Origin: Helicobacter anseris
GTDB lineage: Bacteria > Campylobacterota > Campylobacteria > Campylobacterales > Helicobacteraceae
DNA length: 64,000 bases
NCBI RefSeq assembly: GCF_003364335.1
Contig: NZ_NXLX01000007.1
Coordinates: forward strand, 1-64,000
Direction: 5' to 3'
Positions 26,172 to 38,025 of the stretch are shown one piece after another (the stretch's first letter is position 1; every line of letters starts with the position of its first letter). Under the pieces are notes generated by a model, which was not told where the DNA came from, ran no database searches, and saw only the letters and a list, made by a program, of their open reading frames with translations. Position numbers and translations under genes: made by a program.

Positions 26172-27557
26172 ATGTCAAAGGTTATCACTCGTTTTGCTCC
26201 ATCTCCCACAGGACATCTTCATATAGGCGGTCTTCGCACTGCGCTTTTTAGCTATTTACACGCAAAATCAAAAAATGGAAAATTTTGTTTAAGAATAGAA
26301 GATACAGATATGGCCAGAAACTCACAAGAAGCAACAAAAGCAATAATTGAGGCTTTTGATTGGGTGGGATTACAATATGATGGTGAAGTAATCTATCAAT
26401 CCCAAAGATTTGATATTTATAAAAAATATATCCAACAATTACTTGATGAAAACAAGGCATATTACTGCTATATGAGCAAAGAAGAATTAGATAGCTTAAG
26501 AAAAGAACAAGAAGCAAAAAAACAAACCCCAAGATACGACAATCGCTATCGAGATTTTCAGGGCACTCCTCCTTCAAATATCTCTCCTGTTGTACGTATC
26601 AAAGCACCATTAAATGGTATTATTGAGTTTGAAGATGGCGTAAAAGGCAAAATGGTCTTTCAAGCAAGCGAGGTTGATGATTTTATTATCGCAAGAAGTG
26701 ATGGCAGTCCCACTTATAATTTTGTTGTTGCCATAGATGATGCCCTAATGGGGATAACTGATGTTATTAGAGGTGATGATCATCTAAGCAATACTCCTAA
26801 GCAGATTGTTGTTTATAATGCATTAGGTTTTAAAATTCCAAAGTTTTATCACGTTCCAATGATTTTAGGTCCTGATGGTACCAAACTAAGCAAAAGACAC
26901 GGCGCTATGGGAGTTATGGAATACAAAGATGCAGGCTATCTTCCACAAGCAATTTTAAATTTCCTTGTAAGACTTGGCTGGAGCTACCAAAATGAGGAAA
27001 TTTTTGATCTTAAAGATATGCTAGAAAAATTTGATGCCAATGATCTAAATAGCTCACCTAGCTCCTATAATCAAGAAAAATTTCTATGGCTTAATCAACA
27101 CTATATCAAACAAACTCCAAATGAAGAACTTGAAATATTGCTAAAAGATTTTGGCATACATCATTTTCAAAAAGATACAAGAGATGTGCTATTTAATGAA
27201 ATCAAAAATCGATCACAAACACTCCTAGAATTTTCCAATCAAATAAAAGCTATCTTTGAAGCACCCAAGGAATTTGATAGTAAAATGTTTGCAAAATGCG
27301 ATCTACAAACAAAAGAAATCTTGAAAGATTTTTTATGTTTTATAGAATCTCACAATCTTGATTCTCTAAAAACAATCCAAGAGACATTATATTCTTTTAC
27401 AGAGAACAAAAATATTAAGATAGGTACTTTAATGCAAAATCTTCGTCTTGCCTTACTTGGAAAGCCTGGAGGCATAGGGATAGCTGAGACCCTTTTTGTT
27501 TTAGAAAAACAAGAAAGTGCAAATCGCATAAAAAAATTGATTGATTCTATCCATTAA
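26172..27557 (+). CDS. gltX: Glutamyl-tRNA synthetase (GltX1 type)
   Basis: The 461-residue class I synthetase charges tRNA-Glu. The HIGH-type motif reads HLHIGG near residue 16 and the KMSKS-type motif reads KLSKRHG near residue 237. The sequence resembles H. pylori GltX1 more than GltX2 (for example CYMSKEELD and RYDNRYRDF). Helicobacter carry a second GluRS specific for tRNA-Gln, which is not in the window. The gene is transcribed away from the TRIC gene across a 78-base gap. Confidence 0.95.
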   Translation: MSKVITRFAPSPTGHLHIGGLRTALFSYLHAKSKNGKFCLRIEDTDMARNSQEATKAIIEAFDWVGLQYDGEVIYQSQRFDIYKKYIQQLLDENKAYYCYMSKEELDSLRKEQEAKKQTPRYDNRYRDFQGTPPSNISPVVRIKAPLNGIIEFEDGVKGKMVFQASEVDDFIIARSDGSPTYNFVVAIDDALMGITDVIRGDDHLSNTPKQIVVYNALGFKIPKFYHVPMILGPDGTKLSKRHGAMGVMEYKDAGYLPQAILNFLVRLGWSYQNEEIFDLKDMLEKFDANDLNSSPSSYNQEKFLWLNQHYIKQTPNEELEILLKDFGIHHFQKDTRDVLFNEIKNRSQTLLEFSNQIKAIFEAPKEFDSKMFAKCDLQTKEILKDFLCFIESHNLDSLKTIQETLYSFTENKNIKIGTLMQNLRLALLGKPGGIGIAETLFVLEKQESANRIKKLIDSIH

Positions 27558-27606
27558 CTTTTCATTTTTACAATGTTATCTTTAACTTTAAAAATAAGGA
27601 TTTAAA

Positions 27607-28158
27607 ATGACTAAAAGAATTATCTTGACGCTTTGTTTATTTGGCGCAATAGCTTTTGCAAAACCATATGATATTGATTTGGCCCACTCTTCAGTAGATT
27701 TTGAAGTGAAGCACTTAAGTCTAAGTAAGGTAAATGGGAATTTTGATGAGTTTAGTGGAAAAGTTGATGTAGATCCGCAAACAAAAACAATAAATGCTCT
27801 TGAGGGAGAAATATCCATTGCTTCCATAAATACAAAAAATCAAAAAAGAGATGCACATCTTAATGCAAATGATTTTTTTGATTCTAAAAAATTCCCAAAA
27901 GCAAAGTTTGTAATGACAAAACATGAGGGTAATAAAATCTATGGAAACTTGACTTTCAAAAATATCACAAAACCTGTAGTTTTTGATATAGAAGTCAATG
28001 GTCCTGCACAAAATCCTATGAATAAAAAAGAATTTATGGCTTTAGATATTCAAGGAGTAATTTTACGCAAAGATTTTGATATTGGTTCAAGCACTGGAGA
28101 TATGATTGTGAGCAATGAAGTAAAAATTTCTATCCAATTAGAAGTTTATGCGAAATAA
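27607..28158 (+). CDS. Periplasmic YceI family protein
   Basis: The 183-residue protein has a signal peptide (MTKRIILTLCLFGAIAFA) and the lipocalin-like YceI fold: DIDLAHSSVDFEVKHL, the GEISIASINT strand, HLNANDFFDSKKFPKAKF and the final DMIVSNEVKISIQLE. YceI proteins bind polyisoprenoids or related amphiphiles in the periplasm; the cargo is unknown. Its last 11 bases overlap the following outer-membrane-type gene, suggesting co-expression. Confidence 0.93.
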   Translation: MTKRIILTLCLFGAIAFAKPYDIDLAHSSVDFEVKHLSLSKVNGNFDEFSGKVDVDPQTKTINALEGEISIASINTKNQKRDAHLNANDFFDSKKFPKAKFVMTKHEGNKIYGNLTFKNITKPVVFDIEVNGPAQNPMNKKEFMALDIQGVILRKDFDIGSSTGDMIVSNEVKISIQLEVYAK

Positions 28159-29263
28159 TTTTTATCTAAGCAATTTTTGTTTTGCTTGGCTTATCTTTTT
28201 TAGCTTAGTGTTTTCACAAGAAGAAAACACTAAGATTTCTACACCAACTCCCTTAAAATTTATTTATGATTTTGATTTTAATTTCCTACTTGATAATACA
28301 GAAGAATCACAAAATATTTGGCCCACAAGAACGCTTTTTGCTGCAAGCTTATTTCCAGAAATTGGTATCAATTTTTATAATCAAAATTTAAAGATAGGTG
28401 GGTATTTTATCAATAATATGGGAGAATCTTATCCTACAAAATCTGCCCTCACCCTCTCTTATGATTTCACCCACGACAATATAAAAGGATATTTTGGAAT
28501 CTTTTCTAAAAAATATTGGATTGGAGAATATTCAAATTTATTCTTTAGAAAAGATTTTTTATTTTACAACCCTCTTACTAATGGTATTATGTTTCAATAC
28601 GCACCAAAAACAATGGATTTGCAGGCAGAGTTTATTTTTGACTGGTATGGAGGCAATATACAAAAGCGCATTGATGAGTTCTTAACACAAGGGTATGTTA
28701 ATAAGAATTTTTTAGACAAGAAGCTTTTTGTAGGAGGTTCTTTCTTGCTCTATCATTTTAAAAATGATGAGTTCTTAAATCTAGATGGAAACAATTTTGA
28801 CACCTATCTGCTAGATAGATTCTATTATCAGATTTTTATAGGAACCAATCTAGCCTCTCTAGCTCCTCAATTTGAAAAATTACAAATTAAATTTAGTAAC
28901 CTATCTTCAATGGAAAGAAAAAGACGCCTTTCTAGTGGATTAGATCCCTTTAGCAATCAAATTGGGTGGCAATTAGATACACAATTGCAATACAAAGGCT
29001 TTGGAATAGACAATGCCATATATTTTGGAGATAAACAATTTAAATATTTTAATCAATATGGTGAAAATTTCTATGCAGGTATTCCATTTTATCAATCCAA
29101 TCTTTACGATCGATCTGAGATATATTATGAATACAAAAATAAATATCTAACAAGTCGTTTTAGCTTTATCTTCCATTTTACCAAAGAAGGCTTTTACCAT
29201 CAACAAATGCTAACTCTCAATCTAGATACACACAAACTACTAAATACACTCCAAGTAAAATGA
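28148..29263 (+). CDS. Probable outer membrane beta-barrel protein, unknown function
   Basis: The 371-residue product begins with a hydrophobic export segment (FCFAWLIFFSLVFS). It continues with alternating aromatic/polar strands rich in Phe, Tyr and Asn (FIYDFDFNFLL, IKGYFGIFSKKYWIG, FYYQIFIGT), as in outer membrane barrels. It lacks the HSNGQ motif of phospholipase A and has no hydrophobic helix after the N terminus. The last strand does not end in Phe (LLNTLQVK), so it is not a typical Hop protein. It starts inside the YceI gene, which points to a shared envelope task. I do not recognise the family. Confidence 0.7.
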   Translation: MRNNFYLSNFCFAWLIFFSLVFSQEENTKISTPTPLKFIYDFDFNFLLDNTEESQNIWPTRTLFAASLFPEIGINFYNQNLKIGGYFINNMGESYPTKSALTLSYDFTHDNIKGYFGIFSKKYWIGEYSNLFFRKDFLFYNPLTNGIMFQYAPKTMDLQAEFIFDWYGGNIQKRIDEFLTQGYVNKNFLDKKLFVGGSFLLYHFKNDEFLNLDGNNFDTYLLDRFYYQIFIGTNLASLAPQFEKLQIKFSNLSSMERKRRLSSGLDPFSNQIGWQLDTQLQYKGFGIDNAIYFGDKQFKYFNQYGENFYAGIPFYQSNLYDRSEIYYEYKNKYLTSRFSFIFHFTKEGFYHQQMLTLNLDTHKLLNTLQVK

Positions 29264-29283
29264 TTTTTTAAGGTTTAAAGTTC

Positions 29284-29289
29284 TATAAT
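29284..29289 (+). promoter_or_regulatory. Putative -10 box of prs
   Basis: TATAAT lies 21 bases before the prs start codon at 29311, with no clear -35. Confidence 0.5.
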
Positions 29290-29310
29290 TATATTTTTTA
29301 AAGGGGTCTT

Positions 29311-30240
29311 ATGAAAGGTTTTAAGATTTTTAGCGGAACAGCTCACATAGATTTTAGCAAGGAATTAGCAAAACATCTTGATGGTGTGGTATCAAAAGCA
29401 AATGTAAATCGCTTTAGCGATGGTGAAATTAGCGTGCAAATTTCAGAATCTGTGCGTGGCAAGGATATCTTTATCATTCAACCTACTTGTGCTCCAACAA
29501 ATGATAATCTTATGGAATTGCTTATTATGGCAGATGCCTTTAAAAGAAGCTCTGCAAACTCAATCAATGCGGTCATTCCATATTTTGGTTATGCTAGACA
29601 GGATAGAAAAGCCGCTCCAAGAGTTCCAATCACTGCAAAACTTGTTGCAAATCTTATTCAAAGCGCAGGAATCAATCGTATCATCACTATGGATTTACAC
29701 GCTGGTCAAATCCAGGGATTTTTTGACATTCCTGTTGACAATCTTTATGGCTCTATTATTTTTAGAGACTATGTTAGATCAAAAAATCTTAAAAATCCTA
29801 TTATAGCTAGCCCTGATATTGGGGGAGTTTCAAGAGCAAGATATTTTGCCGATCAACTGCATCTAGATTTAGTAATCGTTGATAAAAAAAGAGAAAAGGC
29901 AAATGAAAGCGAAGTAATGAATATCATTGGTGATGTAGAAGGTAAAGATGTAATTTTAGTAGATGATATGATTGACACAGCTGGCACAATGTGCAAAGCT
30001 GCAAATGTCTTAAAATCAAAAGGTGCCAACTCTGTTATGGCACTTGGAACACATCCTGTATTAAGCGGACCTGCGATTCAAAGAATCCAAGAAAGTGCAT
30101 TAGATGAAGTTGTAGTAAGCAATTCCATACCTCTCAAAAATTCTTGCTCTAAAATCACTGTCTTAAGTGTTGCTCCATTATTTGCTGAAGTTATCCGTAG
30201 AATTCACTATAATGAAAGCGTAAATTCTTTATTTATCTAG
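29311..30240 (+). CDS. prs: Ribose-phosphate pyrophosphokinase
   Basis: The 309-residue enzyme makes PRPP from ribose-5-phosphate and ATP for nucleotide, histidine and tryptophan synthesis. Motifs include GYARQDRK near residue 93, MDLHAGQIQGFFD near 128 and the PRPP loop VDDMIDTAGT near 218. It precedes hisZ and purA, whose pathways use PRPP products; hisZ starts 7 bases later. Confidence 0.97.
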   Translation: MKGFKIFSGTAHIDFSKELAKHLDGVVSKANVNRFSDGEISVQISESVRGKDIFIIQPTCAPTNDNLMELLIMADAFKRSSANSINAVIPYFGYARQDRKAAPRVPITAKLVANLIQSAGINRIITMDLHAGQIQGFFDIPVDNLYGSIIFRDYVRSKNLKNPIIASPDIGGVSRARYFADQLHLDLVIVDKKREKANESEVMNIIGDVEGKDVILVDDMIDTAGTMCKAANVLKSKGANSVMALGTHPVLSGPAIQRIQESALDEVVVSNSIPLKNSCSKITVLSVAPLFAEVIRRIHYNESVNSLFI

Positions 30241-30247
30241 GATAGCA

Positions 30248-32754
<2,507 letters not shown>

Positions 32755-32758
<4 letters not shown>

Positions 32759-33426
32759 AAGGTTATAGCAAAATACTATATATAGCATTATGTTTATCTT
32801 ATCTAGGTGCCAATACAGCAACTCAAGAAAAGACTTCTGAACTCATCCAATGTAATGCAATTTTTGAGGCAAAAAAAGAGGAAATCACTAGACAAATTCA
32901 AGAGTTTGAAGAAAAAAAACAATCTTTAGAGATCTTGCAAAAAGCTTCAGAAGATCTTTTTAATCAAAGAGAAAAACAAATCAAAACAAAAGAAGAGCAA
33001 GTCAAACAACAATTACAAGAATTGCAAGAAAAAGAAACAGCAATGCAAAAGATGCAAGCAGAATCTGAAGAAAAAGTAAAAAAAATACTTGCTAAAAATG
33101 AAAATATTTTAAGACAAATACGAGAAGAAACAGAAAGTAAAGTTGCGCAAACTTATGCAAAAATGAAAGATTCCAAAGCTGCTGCAATCCTTAGTGATTT
33201 AGATTTAAATGAAGCCGCCAATATTTTATTTTTTCTTAAACCTCAAGAAATAGGAAAAATTCTTGCAAAGATGGAACCAAAGAAAGCAGCCCTTTTAACA
33301 GAAACACTAAAAAAAGGTCCTCCTTTCCAAAAAGAAAAACAAGAAATAAAAAAAGAGGAGTCTCAAGAACAAGAAGAGCATATTCCTAGCATTCCAAACG
33401 ACAACAAAACAAAACCATTGATTTAA
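32755..33426 (+). CDS. motE: MotE-like periplasmic flagellar chaperone
   Basis: The 223-residue product has a signal peptide or membrane anchor (ILYIALCLSYLGANTA), a long coiled coil (about residues 30-130) and an MgtE-N-like segment (AAAILSDLDLNEAANILFFL...IGKILAKM). The tail is low-complexity Glu/Lys. In H. pylori and Campylobacter the equivalent protein helps the stator protein MotB assemble. It overlaps the FliJ-like gene by four bases. Confidence 0.75.
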
Positions 33427-33490
33427 ATTTTAATTAAAAAATTAGTTATTTTATTATATAGTAACACAAATAAAATGAAAGGGATTAGCC

Positions 33491-33964
33491 ATGAAAATAT
33501 TAGTAATACAAGGACCAAACCTAAATATTTTAGGACATCGAGACCCTAGAATCTACGGACCAATCACATTAGATCAAATTCATTCCAATATGCAAGAATT
33601 TGCAAAACAAAATAATGTTGAAATTGATTTCTTTCAAAGTAATTTTGAAGGAGAAATCATTGATAAGATTCAAGAGTGTATAGGTGGGGAATATCAAGGT
33701 GTAATCATCAATCCTGGTGCCTATTCACATACCTCAATAGCCATTGCAGATGCTATTGCTTCTGCTGGTGTTCCTGTTGTAGAAGTCCATCTTAGCAATA
33801 TTTTTGCACGAGAAGAATTTAGAAGAACAAGCTATACTGGGGCTGCTAGTGCTGGCGTTATCACAGGTTTTGGGGCTTTTGGATATCATCTTGCTCTAAT
33901 TTCTGTATTACAAATTCTCAATGAAATTCAAGCAGTAAAAGACGCTCAAGCAAAAAATCAATAA
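33491..33964 (+). CDS. aroQ: 3-dehydroquinate dehydratase, type II
   Basis: The 157-residue dodecameric enzyme catalyses the third step of the shikimate pathway. Family motifs are IQGPNLNILG at the N terminus, INPGAYSHTS near residue 75, VEVHLSN near 98 and the R-bearing FRRTSYTG loop. A TATAGT -10-like sequence is at 33457-33462. It overlaps pepQ by one base, giving the order aroQ-pepQ-folK-flhF known from H. pylori. Confidence 0.97.
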   Translation: MKILVIQGPNLNILGHRDPRIYGPITLDQIHSNMQEFAKQNNVEIDFFQSNFEGEIIDKIQECIGGEYQGVIINPGAYSHTSIAIADAIASAGVPVVEVHLSNIFAREEFRRTSYTGAASAGVITGFGAFGYHLALISVLQILNEIQAVKDAQAKNQ

Positions 33965-34989
33965 TGTTTGATTTTCTTACCCAAAATCAAAATGCTCAGT
34001 TTTATGAGTGTGGTTATAGTTGCGATAATGCTTGGTTACTAAAAATTTCTCAAGAGTGTTTTTTTATCACAGATCCAAGATACACTCTTGAAGCACAAGA
34101 GAATTGCAATAGCAATACTCGTGTTCTTGAAAGTAGTGATATTACCACTGCACTCATAAATCTTATAAATGAGCTAAAACCTCATAAATTGATATTTGAT
34201 AGCAAACAAATCAGTCTTGATTCTTGTCAAAAAATTAGCTCTCTTACTAAAACTACTTTAGAACCAAAAATAAATTTTCACCAAAAACTAAGAATCATAA
34301 AATCTGAAAATGAAATACAAAAAATACAGCAATCACAAAAACTCAATCAAAAAGCTTATGATGATTTTGCCTCTTTTTTATGCAAACAACAAACTCCATT
34401 GAGTGAAAAAACGCTGCATTTTTATGCAAAAAATTTTTTACAAGATTTTGGAAATTTTGAGTTAAGTTTTGATCCCATCATTGGAATCAATCAAAACGCT
34501 GCAAAACCACATGCTCTACCATCTGATACAATCTTAAAAAAAGAGGATTTGATTCTTTTTGATGCGGGTATTAAATTTGAGAGATATTGTTCTGATAGAA
34601 CAAGAACAGCTTTTTTTGATCATTCTTTTAATTTTGATAAGACCCAAAAATTCAAAGACCCAAAAATTCAAAAAATTTATGATGTAGTCTTACAAGCTCA
34701 AGAACACACTATAAAAAATATTAAAAGTGGTATGAGTGGAAAAGAAATTGATGCTTTAGCTAGGGAAATAATAGAGCAAAAGGGATTTGGAAAATTCTTC
34801 AATCACAGCACAGGACATGGAATTGGTTTAGACATACACGAATTACCCTTTATTTCTCCAAGAAGTGAAGATATTATTGAAGATGGGATGGTTTTTTCTA
34901 TCGAACCTGGTATTTACATACCAAATGAATTTGGAATACGCATTGAAGATCTTGTTGTAATAAAAGATGGCAAAGCTCAAATCCTCTAA
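33964..34989 (+). CDS. pepQ: M24 family aminopeptidase (Xaa-Pro type)
   Basis: The 341-residue product has a creatinase-like N-terminal domain and the pita-bread catalytic domain. Metal ligands can be placed in FDAGIKFERYCSDRTR (two Asp), STGHGIGLDIHE (His), FSIEPGIY (Glu) and GIRIEDLVV (Glu). It removes residues before proline from peptides in the cytoplasm; prolidase versus aminopeptidase P activity cannot be decided here. Confidence 0.9.
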   Translation: MFDFLTQNQNAQFYECGYSCDNAWLLKISQECFFITDPRYTLEAQENCNSNTRVLESSDITTALINLINELKPHKLIFDSKQISLDSCQKISSLTKTTLEPKINFHQKLRIIKSENEIQKIQQSQKLNQKAYDDFASFLCKQQTPLSEKTLHFYAKNFLQDFGNFELSFDPIIGINQNAAKPHALPSDTILKKEDLILFDAGIKFERYCSDRTRTAFFDHSFNFDKTQKFKDPKIQKIYDVVLQAQEHTIKNIKSGMSGKEIDALAREIIEQKGFGKFFNHSTGHGIGLDIHELPFISPRSEDIIEDGMVFSIEPGIYIPNEFGIRIEDLVVIKDGKAQIL

Positions 34990-34998
34990 CAACAAAGA

Positions 34999-35481
34999 TT
35001 GATGCGTAAAATACTATTTACTCCATATTTTCCAATCACTCAACGCTCTAAAAAAGCATATCAAAACCTAATTACTTTGGGTATCGGTGGAAATATTGGA
35101 GATTGCTTACAAACTTTTAAGAATCTATTTTTATGGTTTAATAGGCATAAAAAATTCCATATCATTGCCTCAAGTCCAATCTATAAAAATCCAGCATTTG
35201 GATATAACAATCAAAATGACTTTTACAATGCAACCATAACACTGCAAACCTCACTTTGTTTAAGAGAAATATTTAGCACAATCTTTTATCTAGAAAGGAA
35301 GTTTAAGCGCTCAAGAATTAGAATTTTTAAAAATGCACCAAGAACACTTGATATTGATATCTTATTTTTTAATCAATTAAAACTAAATTATCCACATTTA
35401 AAAATCCCCCACCCTTATTGGAAACAACGAGAATCTGTTATAATACCACTAATGCTACAAAATCTACAAAAGGACAAATAA
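34999..35481 (+). CDS. folK: 6-hydroxymethyl-7,8-dihydropterin pyrophosphokinase
   Basis: The 160-residue product has the HPPK motifs LGIGGNIGD near residue 27 and PRTLDIDILFF near 113, used in folate synthesis. A basic N-terminal extension of about 20 residues precedes the domain; an alternative start at ATG 35002 changes little. Its stop codon overlaps the flhF start by one base. Confidence 0.92.
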   Translation: MMRKILFTPYFPITQRSKKAYQNLITLGIGGNIGDCLQTFKNLFLWFNRHKKFHIIASSPIYKNPAFGYNNQNDFYNATITLQTSLCLREIFSTIFYLERKFKRSRIRIFKNAPRTLDIDILFFNQLKLNYPHLKIPHPYWKQRESVIIPLMLQNLQKDK

Positions 35482-36830
35482 TGAAACTCTATACTTATGG
35501 AGGAGAGACTGCTGCCCAAGCATTGAAAATTGCTCAAGAAAAGCATGGGGAAGATGCATTAGTAGTAAAAACTAGAGAAGTTCGAAAAAAAACAATCAAT
35601 CAGGCCGGATTGTATGAAATTATCGTTGCTGTAGAAGAAGAAACAGCACCTCAAACCCCAAATCTTCCAAAAAATAGTATTCAAAGACGCCTTGATGAAG
35701 TGTATCAAAAAAATTCTCAAAGAGATTATTTTAAAGATTTTAAAGAAAATATAAATGAAGATGATGCAGTAAGCATTCAATTATCAAGTGCTGTTAAAGA
35801 AATCAATCAAACTCTTGAAAACCCTAAAAAAGCAAATGACTTGAATCTAAGATTCCAAGACAAAATGATAAAAAATGAAGAAGAAAAAATCAAAAAAGAA
35901 CAAATTGAAAACAAAGAGTTCAAAGCAATAAAAAGCGAACTTGACAAAATGAACGACAAGATGAAGCTAATACAAAATATGCTTTGGGAAGAAAAATCTC
36001 CTAGCAATATCCAAATTCCTCAAGAATTTGCAGAAATCTATCGTATTGCAAAAAATAGTGGAATGTATTCAGCACATCTTGATGAAATTATGCAATTAAG
36101 TCTTGAGCTTATGCCCTTAAAAATGAGAGAAAATTCTCTTACCATCAAACGATATTTTAGAGAAATCTTGAGAAAAATGCTTTATTGTCGCAATGAAAAT
36201 CTAGACATGGGCAATAAAAAAATTATTATGCTTATTGGTCCAACAGGTGTTGGAAAAACCACCACTCTTGCAAAACTTGCTGCAAGATATTCCAAACTTC
36301 TAGATAAAAAATACCGCGTAGGAATTATTACTCTAGACACATATAGAATTGGTGCATTAGAACAGCTTACTTGGTATGCAAGAAAAATGAAAATAAGCAT
36401 TGAAACAGTCATTGAACCTGAGGACTTCTTAAAAGAAATTGATACGCTTAGATACTGCGATATTATCCTAGTAGATACTGCTGGACACTCTCAACATGAC
36501 AAACAAAAAATCAATCAATTAAAAAGATTTACCCAAAACAACTATAAAATCGATATTGCTCTTGTTTTATCAGCAACAACAAAATATGAAGATCTAAAAG
36601 ATATTTATCAATCTTTCAGTGAGCTTGAGATAGATTCTTTTATCTTTAGCAAGCTAGATGAGAGTAGAGGATTGGGAAATTTATTTTCTCTTGCGTATGA
36701 AACAAAAAAAACAATTAGTTATCTTTCTGTAGGACAAGAAGTTCCTACAGATTTATGTGTAGCATCAAATGATTATCTTGCCGATTGTCTTCTTGATGGT
36801 TTTTACAATCCAAATAAAGGTAGAAAATGA
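35481..36830 (+). CDS. flhF: Flagellar SRP-like GTPase FlhF
   Basis: The start chosen is ATG 35481 (MKLYTYGGETAAQALKIAQ), giving 449 residues; the open frame begins earlier inside folK. The N-terminal B domain is charged and low in complexity. The NG GTPase domain has GPTGVGKTTTLAKL near residue 253 and DTAGHSQHD near 331. FlhF places the polar flagellum and, in Campylobacterota, is required for flagellar gene expression. It overlaps flhG by four bases. Confidence 0.95.
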   Translation: MKLYTYGGETAAQALKIAQEKHGEDALVVKTREVRKKTINQAGLYEIIVAVEEETAPQTPNLPKNSIQRRLDEVYQKNSQRDYFKDFKENINEDDAVSIQLSSAVKEINQTLENPKKANDLNLRFQDKMIKNEEEKIKKEQIENKEFKAIKSELDKMNDKMKLIQNMLWEEKSPSNIQIPQEFAEIYRIAKNSGMYSAHLDEIMQLSLELMPLKMRENSLTIKRYFREILRKMLYCRNENLDMGNKKIIMLIGPTGVGKTTTLAKLAARYSKLLDKKYRVGIITLDTYRIGALEQLTWYARKMKISIETVIEPEDFLKEIDTLRYCDIILVDTAGHSQHDKQKINQLKRFTQNNYKIDIALVLSATTKYEDLKDIYQSFSELEIDSFIFSKLDESRGLGNLFSLAYETKKTISYLSVGQEVPTDLCVASNDYLADCLLDGFYNPNKGRK

Positions 36831-37693
36831 GCGAAAATCAAGCAACAAAACTCGAAGAAATGCTTCATGGAGAAAAAAAACTACATTCCACAAAATTCAT
36901 TGCCATAACAAGTGGTAAAGGTGGTGTTGGAAAATCAACTATTAGTGCAAATCTTGCCTATACTCTTGCAAAAATGGGATATAGGATTGGTGTATTTGAT
37001 GCTGATATAGGATTAGCGAATTTGGATTTAATCTTTGGGGTTCGCACCAAACAAAATATTCTACATGTATTAAAGGGAGAAGCAAGTTTTGATGATATCA
37101 TCTGCCCTATTGATAAAAATCTTTTTTTAATCCCTGGTGATAGTGGAGAAGAGATATTAAAATTTGCTGATAAGTTTAATATTTTAGATAGTTTTGCAAA
37201 TGAGAGTGTGGTATTTGAAGCTTTTGATTATGTCATTGTAGATACTGGGGCTGGGATTGGTTCAACTACACAGGCTTTTTTAAATGCATCAGATCATATT
37301 GTTGTCATTACCACTCCTGATCCCTCAGCAATTACTGACGCCTATGCAACTATCAAAATAAACTCAAAGAATAAAGATGAGATTTTAATGATTATCAATA
37401 TGGCTTCAAGAAATCAAGAAGCGTTAAATATCTTCCAAAAAATCCAAAATGTTGCCTCAAAAAATATGCCACATCTCAAGCTTTTTTATTTAGGAAATTT
37501 CCTTGTAAATAACACCGTTAGAGGTTCCACAAAATATAGGGAACTCATCACAAAAACCGAACCTTATAACGCCTTTAGCCTTAATATGGAAGAGGTCGCA
37601 AAACAACTCATAGCAAAAGTGGAACGCAATATGCTTGATACTCCAAAAGCAAACTTTGGTAGTTTCTTAAAAAGGATGCTTAGTTATCTTTAA
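36827..37693 (+). CDS. flhG: MinD-like ATPase FlhG (YlxH/FleN)
   Basis: The 288-residue ParA/MinD-type ATPase has the deviant Walker [12 protein letters not shown] near residue 28 and switch motifs FDADIGLANLD and VDTGAG. It antagonises FlhF to limit flagellar number, and in Campylobacterota also affects cell division. The C-terminal amphipathic end (SFLKRMLSYL) fits membrane targeting. Confidence 0.95.
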   Translation: MSENQATKLEEMLHGEKKLHSTKFIAITSGKGGVGKSTISANLAYTLAKMGYRIGVFDADIGLANLDLIFGVRTKQNILHVLKGEASFDDIICPIDKNLFLIPGDSGEEILKFADKFNILDSFANESVVFEAFDYVIVDTGAGIGSTTQAFLNASDHIVVITTPDPSAITDAYATIKINSKNKDEILMIINMASRNQEALNIFQKIQNVASKNMPHLKLFYLGNFLVNNTVRGSTKYRELITKTEPYNAFSLNMEEVAKQLIAKVERNMLDTPKANFGSFLKRMLSYL

Positions 37694-37707
37694 ATCAAGG
37701 AAATGAG

Positions 37708-38025
37708 ATGAAACCAACAAATTATCTCAATCTCTCTGTGTCATTTGGTTTCTTTCTAGGATTAGCCCTAGCAGTTGCAAAGTTTAATGAGCCAGAGATT
37801 ATGCTATTTTGGACAGTTGTTTCCACTCTTGGATTCTATCTGATTACAATGCTTATTGTTGCATTTTATACTTGGTCACTAGATTTTAGCTTTAGTATTT
37901 TTGATAAAAAGAGTCTAGAAAAACGCCTAGAAAATTTTGACAAAGAATTTGATTTACAAGAAAAAGAAGTGCAAAATATTAGACTTTATCTAAAAAGTCT
38001 TGATTACAATGGCAAAGCAAGATGA
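37708..38025 (+). CDS. Small membrane protein of the flagellar cluster (HP1033-type)
   Basis: The 105-residue product has two membrane helices (about residues 9-27 and 33-56) and a charged C-terminal helix (KKSLEKRLENFDKEFDLQEKE). It lies between flhG and fliA, as HP1033 does in H. pylori, and overlaps fliA by four bases. Its function is unknown; conserved position suggests a flagellar role. Confidence 0.75.
   Translation: MKPTNYLNLSVSFGFFLGLALAVAKFNEPEIMLFWTVVSTLGFYLITMLIVAFYTWSLDFSFSIFDKKSLEKRLENFDKEFDLQEKEVQNIRLYLKSLDYNGKAR

Noticed and set aside
28148-29263. Outer membrane phospholipase A (PldA)
   Set aside because: The catalytic His-Ser pattern and HSNGQ motif are not present.
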